Source of the DNA: Lacinutrix sp.
Lineage (GTDB): Bacteria; Bacteroidota; Bacteroidia; Flavobacteriales; Flavobacteriaceae
NCBI RefSeq assembly: GCF_029238095.1
Contig: NZ_JAQWGS010000008.1
Coordinates: 1-64,000, forward strand
Length of the DNA: 64,000 nucleotides
Reading direction: 5' to 3'
Below the pieces are notes generated by a model, which searched no databases, was not told the origin of the DNA, and saw nothing but the letters and a program-made list of their open reading frames with translations. A program made the position numbers and the translations under genes. Below are positions 45,483 to 55,090 of this stretch, piece after piece (the stretch's first letter is position 1; each line of letters opens with the position of its first letter).

Positions 45483-45989
45483 ATGAAAAACTTACTCTTT
45501 GCTCTATTTACTTTCACTAGTTTTTTGATGTACAGTCAAAAGACAGAGATAAAAACCATAGATAATAAAACCATAAAGTCTATTATTATTAAAGGAGATG
45601 CCATTTTTAAAATTAAGACTAAAACCACAAAAACGAATATAATTACTATAATTAGTAAAATTGAAGGAGAAGAAGCACAAAACACTACAATAATTAATGA
45701 AATTAAAAATGACACTTTATTAATTTCTAGTGCCTATAAAACATTTTTAGAAAAAAACAACGATAAATTAAGTGCTCACAAGCAGCTTTCTATAGAGGTT
45801 TCCATTGAAATTCCAGAACATTTATATTTAAGTTTTAAAAGTAAAATTGCATCAGCAGAAGTTACTGGAAAATACAAACAACTCATACTTGAATTAAACC
45901 AAGGCAATGTTAACATTAACAATTTTTATGGTAATGCCATAATTAACACTATAAATGGTAATATTAACATCTTCAAAACTAAAAAATAA
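45483..45989 (+). CDS. Small exported DUF4097-like protein
   Basis: The 168-residue protein has a signal peptide (MKNLLFALFTFTSFLMYSQ) and a beta-rich body with repeated short strands: KSIIIKGDAIFKIKTK, LSIEVSIEIPEHLYLSFKSK, ASAEVTGKYKQLILELNQGNVNINNFYGNA, INTINGNINIF. The alternating hydrophobic and Asn-Gly pattern resembles the right-handed beta-helix of DUF4097/GIN-type putative adhesins, but it is shorter than usual. The function is not known. It lies 26 bases before lspA and may be co-transcribed with it. Confidence 0.7.
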   Translation: MKNLLFALFTFTSFLMYSQKTEIKTIDNKTIKSIIIKGDAIFKIKTKTTKTNIITIISKIEGEEAQNTTIINEIKNDTLLISSAYKTFLEKNNDKLSAHKQLSIEVSIEIPEHLYLSFKSKIASAEVTGKYKQLILELNQGNVNINNFYGNAIINTINGNINIFKTKK

Positions 45990-46015
45990 TCTTACTTTAG
46001 CTTTAAAATACTGTA

Positions 46016-46648
46016 ATGTCTATAAAGAAAGTGACACTTTTAATTATTATTATTTTACTTATCGACCAAATAAGTAAACTGTATATAAAAACACATTTTC
46101 AATTACATGAATCTCTAGAAATCTTTAATTGGTTTAAAATTTACTTTGTTGAAAATGATGGTATGGCTTGGGGAACCACCTTAAGTGATATTATTCCTTT
46201 TATTAGTGAGAGCACTGCAAAATTATGTTTAACCTCTTTTAGAATTTTAGCTATTCTTGGTATTGGTTATTGGTTAATACATTCCATAAACATGCAAGTT
46301 TCTAAAACCCTTATTTTAGCTTTAGTTTTTATATTTTCTGGAGCTTTAGGTAATATAATAGATTCTGTTTTTTACGGTGTTTTATTTAACGATAGTTTTG
46401 GTCAAGTTGCTTCTTTTATGCCACGAGATGGTGGTTACGGTAAGCTGCTTTTTGGAAACGTTGTAGATATGCTTTATTTCCCTTTGTGGCAAGGAAATTT
46501 ACCCGAATGGATGCCATTAATTGGTGGTACTAATTTTATTTTTTTTGAACCAGTATTTAATGTTGCAGATGTAGCCATTGCAATAGGGTTTGGTATTTTA
46601 CTATTCTTTAATAAAAAAGCATTTCCTAAAAAGGAAGAAAATATATAA
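46016..46648 (+). CDS. lspA: Lipoprotein signal peptidase (signal peptidase II)
   Basis: LspA cleaves the signal peptide of diacylglyceryl-prolipoproteins in the inner membrane. The 210-residue protein has four membrane helices and the conserved LIDQISK start. NDGMAWG appears in place of the usual N-x-G-A-A-F-G-like motif. The two catalytic aspartates are in FGNVVDML and FNVADVAIAIG. At 210 residues it is longer than proteobacterial LspA (about 160) because of a periplasmic insertion between helices 3 and 4, which I have seen as typical of this phylum. It is convergent with the formyl-THF cyclo-ligase gene. Confidence 0.94.
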   Translation: MSIKKVTLLIIIILLIDQISKLYIKTHFQLHESLEIFNWFKIYFVENDGMAWGTTLSDIIPFISESTAKLCLTSFRILAILGIGYWLIHSINMQVSKTLILALVFIFSGALGNIIDSVFYGVLFNDSFGQVASFMPRDGGYGKLLFGNVVDMLYFPLWQGNLPEWMPLIGGTNFIFFEPVFNVADVAIAIGFGILLFFNKKAFPKKEENI

Positions 46649-46660
46649 ATTTTAATACCG

Positions 46661-47224
46661 TTAAAAAGAGTATATTTTTTGAGGAGTAACACAGTAATCT
46701 AAAGCAACATCGTCTTTAAAAACATCTGATATTTTAGTTTCAGCTTCAAAAAAAGACAATCCAATTTTTATAGTTTCCGGCTTACAATCTGCTAAAAATT
46801 TATCATAAAAACCTTTTCCATAGCCAACTCTATTTCCATTTTGGTCAAAAGCTAATAATGGAAGAAAAACTACTTCAATTTTATCGTTTTTAATTTCTAT
46901 ACCATCAACAGGTTCTGGAATGTTATAGTTATTTAATTTAATTGTAGTGCTGTCTGTTAGTAAAAAATTGTTTAACGTTTTCGTTTTAAAATCACTTTTA
47001 GAAATTACAATGTTTTTGTCTTTTCCAGATAATATATTAAGAATAAAATCTGTATTAACTTCGTTGTAGCTTTCTATTGTTAAAAATATATGATAGAACG
47101 ATTGCTGCCAGATATCTAATTCTAGCAATTTGTTTGCAATCGTCAAGCTATGATTTTCAATTTTATTTTCGCTTAACTGAGCTCTAAGTGCTTTATATTT
47201 TTTGCGTAATTCTACTTTATTCAA
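46661..47224 (-). CDS. 5-formyltetrahydrofolate cyclo-ligase
   Basis: The enzyme uses ATP to turn 5-formyl-THF into 5,10-methenyl-THF, returning a stored folate to the one-carbon pool. It has the N-terminal KVELRKKYKALRAQLS (ATP-binding Arg/Lys), the central EPVDGIEI, LPLLAFDQNGNRVGYGKGFYDKFL (phosphate loop) and IGLSFFEAE. I prefer the TTG start at 47224, which overlaps the stop region of the upstream gene by 8 nt and gives a conventional N-terminus. The open frame reaches an ATG at 47254, which would add ten hydrophobic residues. Confidence 0.92.
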   Translation of the reverse strand: MNKVELRKKYKALRAQLSENKIENHSLTIANKLLELDIWQQSFYHIFLTIESYNEVNTDFILNILSGKDKNIVISKSDFKTKTLNNFLLTDSTTIKLNNYNIPEPVDGIEIKNDKIEVVFLPLLAFDQNGNRVGYGKGFYDKFLADCKPETIKIGLSFFEAETKISDVFKDDVALDYCVTPQKIYSF

Positions 47225-48188
47225 TCTCTTTAGATATATGAAAAATAGCATCACCTTGATAAATTATTGGTGACTCATTAATATTAAAAACATAACCATT
47301 GTGAGGCGCTTTTACAAAATGGTTAAAACTTCCATAAGGATCGGTAATATGACCAATTACTTCATCTTTTTCAATGTAAGAGTTTATTTTTACTACCGTT
47401 TTAAACATTCCAGAATACCTAGCTCTAATCCACTTACTTTTTTTAATAATTATAGCTTTAGTTTTTGGATTAGACACTTTAAACTTAGTGTTTAACATTC
47501 CTAAATGGTGTAAAACTCGTTTAGCACCATTAACACCACTATTAGTTATAGTATTGTCTATATTAAAAGATTTACCACCTTCAAACAAAAGCATAGGTAC
47601 TCCTTTATTGTGGCATGCATTTCTAAAAGATTTATTTAAGTTTTCAGAATAATAAATAAAAGGAGCTCCAAAAACATGAGCCAACTCTGTAAGTCTTGCA
47701 TCATTGTTAATAATTCGTATTTGTGAAGCATTAAAACGGTCAGCTCCTCCTGTATGAAAATCCATTACAAAATCTGCATGTGGTACAATTTCAGACATAA
47801 CAAAATGTGCCACTCTACTAGCTAAAGAACCATCCTCAGAGCCTGGAAAAGAGCGATTTAAATCTCGTCCATCGGGAAAAAGTCGATCCATATTTAAAAA
47901 CCCAAAAACGTTTATAACTGGAACACAAATTATAGTACCACACTTTGGCTTATTAATTCCTTTTGCAATAATTTGTCTAACTATTTCTACTCCATTAATT
48001 TCGTCTCCATGAATACCAGCAGTTATTAAAACTGTTGGCCCAGCTTTTTTAGAGCGCTCAATTATAATAGGTACATCTAGAGTATTACGAGTATGTAATT
48101 TTGCAACCTCAAAAGTCACTGTTGCACTTTGACCAGGCTTGATGTTTTCTCCTAAAATATGTAACTGATCTATTTTCTTTTCACTCAT
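47217..48188 (-). CDS. Succinylglutamate desuccinylase/aspartoacylase family protein (M14-like, RimK-associated)
   Basis: This 323-residue zinc hydrolase is of the AstE/AspA (COG3608) family. Zinc ligands are His and Glu in TAGIHGDEING and the later His in DFVMDFHTGGADR; the catalytic-type Glu is in LLFEGG. A C-terminal barrel-like domain (about 230-323) has IGHITDPYGSFNHFVKAPHNGYV. It lies 15 bases after rimK. In pseudomonads a member of this family is linked to RimK. Removal of added glutamates or deacylation of a small product are both possible, and I favour a RimK-linked role from context. Confidence 0.87.
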   Translation of the reverse strand: MSEKKIDQLHILGENIKPGQSATVTFEVAKLHTRNTLDVPIIIERSKKAGPTVLITAGIHGDEINGVEIVRQIIAKGINKPKCGTIICVPVINVFGFLNMDRLFPDGRDLNRSFPGSEDGSLASRVAHFVMSEIVPHADFVMDFHTGGADRFNASQIRIINNDARLTELAHVFGAPFIYYSENLNKSFRNACHNKGVPMLLFEGGKSFNIDNTITNSGVNGAKRVLHHLGMLNTKFKVSNPKTKAIIIKKSKWIRARYSGMFKTVVKINSYIEKDEVIGHITDPYGSFNHFVKAPHNGYVFNINESPIIYQGDAIFHISKEIE

Positions 48189-48203
48189 TATCTATAATTG
48201 TAC

Positions 48204-49073
48204 TTAAACATGACGTTCAATAAAACGAATAATAGTTGATGCAATATCTTTTTTTGTTGCCGCTTCTATTCCTTCTAATCCTGGAGATGAATTTACTTCT
48301 AATATTAATGGCCCACGAGAAGATTGTAACATATCTACACCACAAATACCTAACTCTAATGATTTAGCGGCTTTTAAAGCAGCATTTTCTTCCTCATCAG
48401 TAAGCTCAATTATATTAGCACTTCCTCCTCTATGTAAATTAGATCTAAATTCTCCTTCTTTACCTTGACGTTTCATTGCTCCAACAACTTGTCCATCTAC
48501 TATAAAAGCTCTAAGATCTGCACCTTTAGATTCTTTAATAAACTCTTGAACTATAACTCGAGCTTGCAATCCATTAAAAGCTTCAATAACAGATTCTGCT
48601 GCATTATTTGTCTCTGCTAACACTACACCTAAACCTTGTGTTCCTTCCAATAGTTTAATTATTAATGGTGCTCCACCAACATAATCAATCATGCTCTGAA
48701 CGTCTTTTGCATAATTTGAAAAGACGGTCTTTGGCATTCCTAAGCCTGCTCGTGACAATACTTGTAGACTACGTAATTTATCTCTTGACCTAACCAAAGC
48801 CTGAGACTCTACAGCAGAAAACACTTTCATCATTTCAAATTGACGAACTACTGCTGTTCCATAAAAAGTTACTGAGGCTCCAATTCTAGGTATAACAGCA
48901 TCTGCCTCTAAAATTCTTCCTTTAAAAATAACTTTCGGATTCTTTTTTTCTATAATAATATCACACATTAAAGGATCGATGACTTCTACTTCGTGTCCTC
49001 TTTTTTTTGCGGCTTCAATAAGGCGTTTAGTAGAATATAAATGAGCGTTTCTAGATAAAATTATTATTTTCAT
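48204..49073 (-). CDS. rimK: RimK-type ATP-grasp alpha-L-glutamate ligase
   Basis: RimK adds glutamate residues to the C-terminus of ribosomal protein S6, and to related targets. The 289-residue protein has the RimK N-terminal fold ([26 protein letters not shown]), [18 protein letters not shown], and the ATP-grasp core. The core shows [38 protein letters not shown], and metal-binding [19 protein letters not shown]. It sits in the order protease-rimK-M14 hydrolase, which matches known rim clusters. S6 as the target is inferred from the family; it is not visible in the sequence. Confidence 0.93.
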   Translation of the reverse strand: MKIIILSRNAHLYSTKRLIEAAKKRGHEVEVIDPLMCDIIIEKKNPKVIFKGRILEADAVIPRIGASVTFYGTAVVRQFEMMKVFSAVESQALVRSRDKLRSLQVLSRAGLGMPKTVFSNYAKDVQSMIDYVGGAPLIIKLLEGTQGLGVVLAETNNAAESVIEAFNGLQARVIVQEFIKESKGADLRAFIVDGQVVGAMKRQGKEGEFRSNLHRGGSANIIELTDEEENAALKAAKSLELGICGVDMLQSSRGPLILEVNSSPGLEGIEAATKKDIASTIIRFIERHV

Positions 49074-49109
49074 TGTGGTAAATTGATATATTAGTAGTTA
49101 GTCTACGAT

Positions 49110-49553
49110 TTAGTTTTGTGTTTTTTGATTTATTTCTTTTTGCTTATAAGATAAGTTTTTTAGATTGATGTCTACTATAAACTTTTTCGATAAAAACTTT
49201 CGGCCTATTAGTATTGGATATTTCATCTCACTTCTTGTGCTTAAAGTAAGGTCTATTTTGTACTTTTTATTAAAAAGCAGCACACTAGTTTTTACCATAT
49301 ATCTGTTTTGAACCATTCCATTGCTACTTTTTACTTTAGTAGTTGTATAGTTTTTAAAAACAATAATTTTTTTATTATAATTTTGATGTTCTTTATCAAA
49401 AAAAAGACATTTCAACAAATTATCCTCTTCAATAACTTTATGGCAATGCATAGATGAGGTAAATGCACCAGTATCTATTTTTACGTCAATATCAAATAAA
49501 TCCAAAGTAGGAAAATCAACTTTATCTATTCTACCTATAGTTTTTTTTGGCAT
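49110..49553 (-). CDS. Retropepsin-like aspartyl protease (RimB/COG4067 type)
   Basis: The 147-residue protein has the single aspartic-protease motif VKIDTGAFTSSMHCH (DTGA) near residue 26 and the later GRKFLSKKFIVD flap/closing segment. It belongs to the family called ATP-dependent zinc protease in databases, though its signature is retropepsin-like. In rim operons this protein is reported to affect RimK activity or processing. It precedes rimK by 36 bases and is the first gene of the minus-strand operon. Confidence 0.88.
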   Translation of the reverse strand: MPKKTIGRIDKVDFPTLDLFDIDVKIDTGAFTSSMHCHKVIEEDNLLKCLFFDKEHQNYNKKIIVFKNYTTTKVKSSNGMVQNRYMVKTSVLLFNKKYKIDLTLSTRSEMKYPILIGRKFLSKKFIVDINLKNLSYKQKEINQKTQN

Positions 49554-49644
49554 TTTTTAAAGCTTTAACAATTGACGCAAGGTAACAAATATGCTTAAAA
49601 GGGAAATTTTATTTTTTGAAATTAAATTAAATGGATAAACGCGC

Positions 49645-49662
49645 AATTATTTATAAATAATT
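49645..49662. promoter_or_regulatory. Perfect 18-bp A+T palindrome before uvrC
   Basis: AATTATTTATAAATAATT is its own reverse complement. Its last base is the first base of the -7 box at 49662-49669. The position fits an operator, but such A+T-only palindromes also arise by chance. Confidence 0.35.
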
Positions 49663-49669
49663 ACCTTTG
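49662..49669 (+). promoter_or_regulatory. -7 promoter box for uvrC
   Basis: The sequence tacctttg is an exact TAnnTTTG match only five bases before the uvrC ATG. If it is used, transcription would begin at or just after the start codon, so the mRNA would be leaderless. Confidence 0.45.
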
Positions 49670-49674
49670 AGTAT

Positions 49675-51477
49675 ATGTCAAATCCATCTCTAGAAATACA
49701 ATTAAAAACGATACCAAGCGCTCCTGGCGTATACCAGTATTTTGATACAGAGGGTAATATTATTTATGTTGGTAAAGCAAAAAATTTAAAAAAAAGAGTC
49801 TCTTCTTATTTTACAAAAACTCACGAGAATGGCAAAACTAGAGTTTTAGTAAAAAAAATTGCAAGTGTAAAACATATTGTTGTAGAGACAGAAAACGATG
49901 CGCTATTATTAGAAAACAATCTAATAAAAAAACACAAACCAAGATATAATGTGTTATTGAAAGATGATAAAACGTATCCATGGATTTGTATTAAAAATGA
50001 ACGTTTTCCACGTGTTTTCCCTACTAGACGTGTTATTAAAGATGGAAGCGAATATTTTGGTCCTTATACCAGTATGAAAACCGTAAAAACGTTACTAGGC
50101 TTAATTAAAGGATTGTACCAATTACGAAATTGTAACTATAATTTGTCTCAAGAAAAAATTAATGAAGGAAAATATAAAGTTTGTTTAGAATACCATTTAG
50201 GAAATTGTAAAGGTGCTTGTGAAAGTCTGGAAACAGAACAAAATTACTATAAAAACATTATTGCAATTAGAGAAATTTTAAAAGGAAATTTTAAAGAATC
50301 TTTAGGCCAATTTAAAACACAAATGCAAACACTTGCGCAAGACATGCATTTTGAGGAAGCCCAAAGAATTAAAGAAAAAATTGAAGTTTTAGAAAACTAC
50401 CAAGCAAAATCAACCATAATTAATCCTAAAATTAGTAATGTAGATGTGTTTTCTATAGTAAGCGATGAAAGTTATGGCTACATAAATTTTCTTCAAATTT
50501 CTTATGGCTCCATAATTAGATCGCATACGCTTGAAATAAAAAAGAAATTAGACGAAACAGATAAAGAACTTTTAGAACTCTCTATTATAGAACTTAGAGC
50601 ACGTTTTAATTCAAACTCAAATGAGATTTATGTGCCTTTTAAAGTAAATGTAGGAGAAGATATTAAAGTTTCTTTACCTCAACTTGGAGACAAACGTAAA
50701 ATTTTAGACCTTTCTATTCGTAATGCAAAGTATTACAGAATGGAGCGTTTTAAACAAGTTAAAATTACAGATCCAGATCGCCATGTCAATAGAATTATGG
50801 CACAAATGCAAAAGGACCTTAGGCTAAGCGAAGAACCAAGACATATAGAATGTTTCGATAATTCTAACATACAAGGTACTAATCCTGTTGCAGCTTGTGT
50901 TGTTTTTAAAAATGGTAAACCAAGTAAAAAAGATTATCGGCATTTTAATATTAAAACCGTAGTTGGTCCAGACGATTTTGCTTCTATGGAAGAAGTTGTT
51001 TACAGACGTTACAAACGTTTGCTAGAAGAAGAGCAACCTTTACCACAATTAATAATTATAGATGGTGGAAAAGGACAATTGTCTTCAGCGTTAAAAAGTT
51101 TAGATGCTTTAAATTTACGCGGTAAAATTGCAATTATAGGAATTGCAAAACGCTTAGAAGAATTGTTTTATCCTAACGATCCAATTCCATTATATTTAGA
51201 TAAAAAAAGCGAAACTTTAAAAATAATACAACAATTAAGAAACGAAGCTCACCGTTTTGGAATTGAGCACCACAGAAATAAACGTAGCAAACAAGCGTTA
51301 AATACAGAAATGGAAACCATTCCTGGAATTGGAGAGAAATCTATTATCGATTTGCTTAAAGTTTTTAAATCTGCAAAACGTATTGCAAATGCCAAATTAG
51401 ATGAACTTGAACACGTTGTAGGAGTATCTCGAGCAGAAAAAATATATAGCTATTACCATAAAACCGAAAGCGAATAA
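49675..51477 (+). CDS. uvrC: Excinuclease ABC subunit C
   Basis: UvrC makes both incisions in nucleotide excision repair. The 600 residues show the GIY-YIG domain (about 13-90, with APGVYQYFDTEGNIIYVGKAKNLKKRV), the UvrB-binding UVR motif (about 205-240), the RNase H-like endonuclease domain (about 370-540, with IECFDNSNIQGTNPVAACV and LIIDGGKGQLSSAL), and a C-terminal helix-hairpin-helix pair (IPGIGEKSIIDLLKVF). It is 20-50 residues of normal length. The stop codon (51475-51477) abuts the ATG of the next gene. Confidence 0.96.
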   Translation: MSNPSLEIQLKTIPSAPGVYQYFDTEGNIIYVGKAKNLKKRVSSYFTKTHENGKTRVLVKKIASVKHIVVETENDALLLENNLIKKHKPRYNVLLKDDKTYPWICIKNERFPRVFPTRRVIKDGSEYFGPYTSMKTVKTLLGLIKGLYQLRNCNYNLSQEKINEGKYKVCLEYHLGNCKGACESLETEQNYYKNIIAIREILKGNFKESLGQFKTQMQTLAQDMHFEEAQRIKEKIEVLENYQAKSTIINPKISNVDVFSIVSDESYGYINFLQISYGSIIRSHTLEIKKKLDETDKELLELSIIELRARFNSNSNEIYVPFKVNVGEDIKVSLPQLGDKRKILDLSIRNAKYYRMERFKQVKITDPDRHVNRIMAQMQKDLRLSEEPRHIECFDNSNIQGTNPVAACVVFKNGKPSKKDYRHFNIKTVVGPDDFASMEEVVYRRYKRLLEEEQPLPQLIIIDGGKGQLSSALKSLDALNLRGKIAIIGIAKRLEELFYPNDPIPLYLDKKSETLKIIQQLRNEAHRFGIEHHRNKRSKQALNTEMETIPGIGEKSIIDLLKVFKSAKRIANAKLDELEHVVGVSRAEKIYSYYHKTESE

Positions 51478-53727
51478 ATGAAGAATATTATCATCGTAAT
51501 TTTACTATTAACAATAGCAAAAACAAATGTTTTTGGACAAAATAAACTTGAGAAAGAACCAAAAGTAGGTTTAGTTTTAAGTGGTGGTGGTGCTAAAGGG
51601 TTAGCACATATTGGTGCATTAAAAGTTATAGATAGCCTTGGTATTCGTGTAGACTATATTGCAGGAACAAGCATGGGAGCTATAGTAGGATCTCTATATG
51701 CTTCTGGCTATTCTGGTAAGCAATTAGACTCAATTTTTAAAGATGTAGATTTCAATAAAATACTAAGCGACGAAATTCCAAGAGCAGCAAAAACGTTTTA
51801 CGAACGTGAAAACAACGAAAAATATGCTCTAATTTTACCATTTAATAATTTTAAAGTAAAATTACCATCTGCTTTATCAAGAGGCCAAAACACCTTTAAT
51901 TTATTATCTAAACTTACATTACATGTTAATAATATAAATGATTTTAGCAAACTTCCAATTCCGTTTTTCTGTATCGCGACCAACATAGAAACTGGACAAC
52001 CTGTAATATTAGATCAAGGCAATCTAGCACAATCTGTAAAGGCTAGTGGTGCATTTCCATCCTTGTTTGAGCCCGTAATAATAGACAAACAACTATTAAT
52101 AGATGGAGGCGTTACAAACAATTACCCAATAGACGAATTACGCGCTAAAGGCATGGATGTTATTATTGGTGTCGATGTACAAGATGGTCTTGCCAATAGA
52201 AGTGATTTGTCTTCGGCTCCTGCGATACTGTTTCAAATTAATAATTTTCGTACCATAAATGATATGAAAATTAAAAAGCCAAAAACTGATATCTACATTA
52301 AGCCAGATATCACAAAGTTTAATGTAGTGTCTTTTGGAGATGGTGCTAAGATTATTAAAAACGGAGAAATAGCAGCTAAATTAAAAGGTTCAGAATTAAG
52401 TGAGCTGGCAAAAAAGCAAAGAAAAAAAAGAGTAAAATTTATAGAACCTAAAACTCAGGACAGCATTCAAATAAATCAAGTCTTTTTTAAAGGCTTAGAT
52501 AATTATACTATTTCTTATGTATTAGGAAAATTAAAACTAAAACCATTTGAAAAAGTAAGCTACAAGAAATTTATTAGTGGTGCAAATAACCTAGTTGGAA
52601 CCAATAATTTCGACAGTTTTACCTATAAACTAATACCCTCTACAAATAATGGTGTTGAAGGCTACGATCTACACACAGAAATAAAAGAAACAGATAAAAC
52701 CACCTTTTTAAAATTTGGTTTACATTATGATGGTTTATACAAGAGTGCACTTTTAGGAAATTTTACAAAAAAACAATTACTCTTTAAAAGTGATGCGCTT
52801 TCATTAGATCTAATAGCTGGTGATAATGTGAGGTATAATTTTGAGTATTATATAGACAAAGGTTTCTACTGGAGTGTTGGTGTAAGCTCACGATATAACG
52901 AGTTTGATAAAGACATAGCTGCTTCCTCTTTTTTATCACCCGGATTATTTTCTGCATCTGGCCTAAATAAATTAGATATTAAAGTTACAGATATTACAAA
53001 TAGAGTTTTTGTACAAACACAATATAAAAACGATTTAACTTTAACGCTTGGTGCAGAACAAAAACATTTAAAAATTTCAACCGAAACAGTATTACCAAAT
53101 ACTAGCGAAAACGCTACAATTTTTGACAATAGCGATTATTTAAGTGCCTTTGGAAATCTACGTTTCGATTCTTTCGATAATAAATATTACCCAAACGAAG
53201 GCTTTTATTTCAATACCGATTTTAATTTATATCTATTCTCATCAGACTATAACACAAATTTTAGTCAGTTTTCAATAATTAGTGGAACTTTAGGCTATGC
53301 TTATTCTTTTACTCCAAAATTTAGCGCTAGTATTATTAACGAAGCAGGTGCAAAAATTAATGGTAAGGATATTTTGTATTTAGATTTTGCTTTAGGTGGT
53401 TATGCAAACAACTTTATTAATAATTATAAGCCCTTTTTTGGCTACGACTTCTTATCGATTGCAGGAGACAGTTACATAAAAGGTACCATAAATTTAGATT
53501 ACGAAATAATAAAAAAACACCACATTTCACTAGCAGCAAATTTTGCAAACGTAGAAGACGATTTATTTAGTTCAGAAGATATTGAGTGGTTTTCACTCCC
53601 AGATTATTCAGGTTATGCCTTAGGCTATGGTGTAGAAACTTTTCTTGGTCCTATTGAAGCTAAATACACGTTTTCACCAGAAACAAAAGAAAGCTATTGG
53701 TTTTTTAATTTAGGTTTTTGGTTTTAG
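51478..53727 (+). CDS. Patatin-like phospholipase with C-terminal surface-antigen barrel
   Basis: The 749-residue exported protein joins a patatin lipase domain to an Omp85-type barrel, as in PlpD. A signal peptide (1-21) comes first. The oxyanion loop GGGAKG is at 36-41, the nucleophile Ser65 is in GTSMG, and the catalytic Asp209 is in DGG. A POTRA-like segment (about 330-400) has IQINQVFFKGLDNYTISYVLGKL. The barrel runs about 405-749 and ends in Phe (FFNLGFWF). Such proteins place a phospholipase at the outer membrane. The gene starts directly after the uvrC stop, so it is translationally coupled or at least co-transcribed. Confidence 0.92.
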   Translation: MKNIIIVILLLTIAKTNVFGQNKLEKEPKVGLVLSGGGAKGLAHIGALKVIDSLGIRVDYIAGTSMGAIVGSLYASGYSGKQLDSIFKDVDFNKILSDEIPRAAKTFYERENNEKYALILPFNNFKVKLPSALSRGQNTFNLLSKLTLHVNNINDFSKLPIPFFCIATNIETGQPVILDQGNLAQSVKASGAFPSLFEPVIIDKQLLIDGGVTNNYPIDELRAKGMDVIIGVDVQDGLANRSDLSSAPAILFQINNFRTINDMKIKKPKTDIYIKPDITKFNVVSFGDGAKIIKNGEIAAKLKGSELSELAKKQRKKRVKFIEPKTQDSIQINQVFFKGLDNYTISYVLGKLKLKPFEKVSYKKFISGANNLVGTNNFDSFTYKLIPSTNNGVEGYDLHTEIKETDKTTFLKFGLHYDGLYKSALLGNFTKKQLLFKSDALSLDLIAGDNVRYNFEYYIDKGFYWSVGVSSRYNEFDKDIAASSFLSPGLFSASGLNKLDIKVTDITNRVFVQTQYKNDLTLTLGAEQKHLKISTETVLPNTSENATIFDNSDYLSAFGNLRFDSFDNKYYPNEGFYFNTDFNLYLFSSDYNTNFSQFSIISGTLGYAYSFTPKFSASIINEAGAKINGKDILYLDFALGGYANNFINNYKPFFGYDFLSIAGDSYIKGTINLDYEIIKKHHISLAANFANVEDDLFSSEDIEWFSLPDYSGYALGYGVETFLGPIEAKYTFSPETKESYWFFNLGFWF

Positions 53728-53919
53728 AATTTCAAATTTCTTAAACTCCAAAAAAATCACGATATTTGTTTTAAATGAATTACCTCTGGCAAGACATATT
53801 AACCTTTTTAAAATTTCTTATTAAAAGAAATCCAGAGTGATTTTTCCTTTCCTTATGTCGCATTAAGCAAAGCAAAAGTCTAACTTTAAGCTTTAAATTT
53901 TTAACTCAAAACTTAAAAA

Positions 53920-55080
53920 ATGCCATTTTATCATAAATTAGGAAACATTCCACCCAAAAGACACACACAATTTAGAAAAGAAGATGGGTCTTTATATTAC
54001 GAACAACTTTTTGGCACCATAGGCTTCGATGGTATGAGCACAAACTCATACCACGAACAACGGCCAACACAAGTAAAAGAAATAAAAAAACAATACAGTG
54101 TTGCACCAAAGATTGCTAAAAAAAACCACATACAATCTTACAGGTTAAAAGGGTTTCAAGTAAAACCAGAAAACGATTATTTAGAAAGTAGAAAAGCCGT
54201 TTTAACCAATAGCGATTGTACTATTATTTTAGCTGCACCAAAACAATCTACTACAGATTATTTTTACAAAAATGCAGACGCAGACGAAATGATTTTTATT
54301 CACAAAGGCTCAGGAAAACTAAGAACACATCTTGGTAACTTAGACTTTAAATATGGAGATTATCTTATAATTCCACGAGGCATAATCTACAAAATAGACT
54401 TCGATACAAAAGACAATAGACTATTTATTGTAGAATCTCGTAGCCCAATTTACACACCAAAACGCTATAGAAACTGGTTTGGACAATTATTAGAACACTC
54501 ACCATATTGCGAACGCGATTTGCGTAGACCATATGAGTTAGAAACCAATAACGAATCTGGCGACTTTTTAATGAAAGTTAAAAAACAAGATGATATTTTC
54601 GATATGGTTTATGCCTCTCATCCTTTTGATGTTGTAGGATACGATGGTTTTAACTATCCATACGCCTTTTCAATTCACGATTTCGAACCTATTACTGGTC
54701 GTATTCATTTACCACCACCAATTCATCAAACCTTCGAGACAGACACCTTTGTAATTTGTAGTTTTGTGCCACGCTTGTACGATTATCATCCGCAGAGTAT
54801 TCCAGCACCATACAACCACAGTAATATTGATAGTGACGAGGTTTTATATTATGTAGATGGCGACTTTATGAGCCGAAACGATATCGAGCAAGGCCATATT
54901 TCGTTGCATCCAGCAGGAATACCTCATGGTCCACATCCAGGAGCAGCAGAACGCAGTATTGGTAAAATCGAAACTCAAGAACTAGCTGTTATGGTGGATA
55001 CATTTAAACCACTAATGGTAACAGAAGAAGCCATGAAAATTGCAGACGAAGACTATTATAAATCATGGTTAGAACATTAA
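53920..55080 (+). CDS. hmgA: Homogentisate 1,2-dioxygenase
   Basis: The enzyme opens the ring of homogentisate with O2 and Fe(II), giving maleylacetoacetate in tyrosine/phenylalanine breakdown. The 386-residue cupin-type protein begins MPFYHKLGNIPPKRHTQFRK. It shows EMIFIHKGSGKLRTHLGNLDFKYGDYLIIPRG in the N-terminal cupin, and the metal-ligand region HLPPPIHQTFE and HPAGIPHGPHPGA in the C-terminal cupin (His and Glu). At 386 aa it is shorter than the mammalian enzyme (445) but as expected for this bacterial subfamily. hppD, the preceding step, lies just downstream. Confidence 0.92.
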   Translation: MPFYHKLGNIPPKRHTQFRKEDGSLYYEQLFGTIGFDGMSTNSYHEQRPTQVKEIKKQYSVAPKIAKKNHIQSYRLKGFQVKPENDYLESRKAVLTNSDCTIILAAPKQSTTDYFYKNADADEMIFIHKGSGKLRTHLGNLDFKYGDYLIIPRGIIYKIDFDTKDNRLFIVESRSPIYTPKRYRNWFGQLLEHSPYCERDLRRPYELETNNESGDFLMKVKKQDDIFDMVYASHPFDVVGYDGFNYPYAFSIHDFEPITGRIHLPPPIHQTFETDTFVICSFVPRLYDYHPQSIPAPYNHSNIDSDEVLYYVDGDFMSRNDIEQGHISLHPAGIPHGPHPGAAERSIGKIETQELAVMVDTFKPLMVTEEAMKIADEDYYKSWLEH

Positions 55081-55090
55081 AATAATTATA

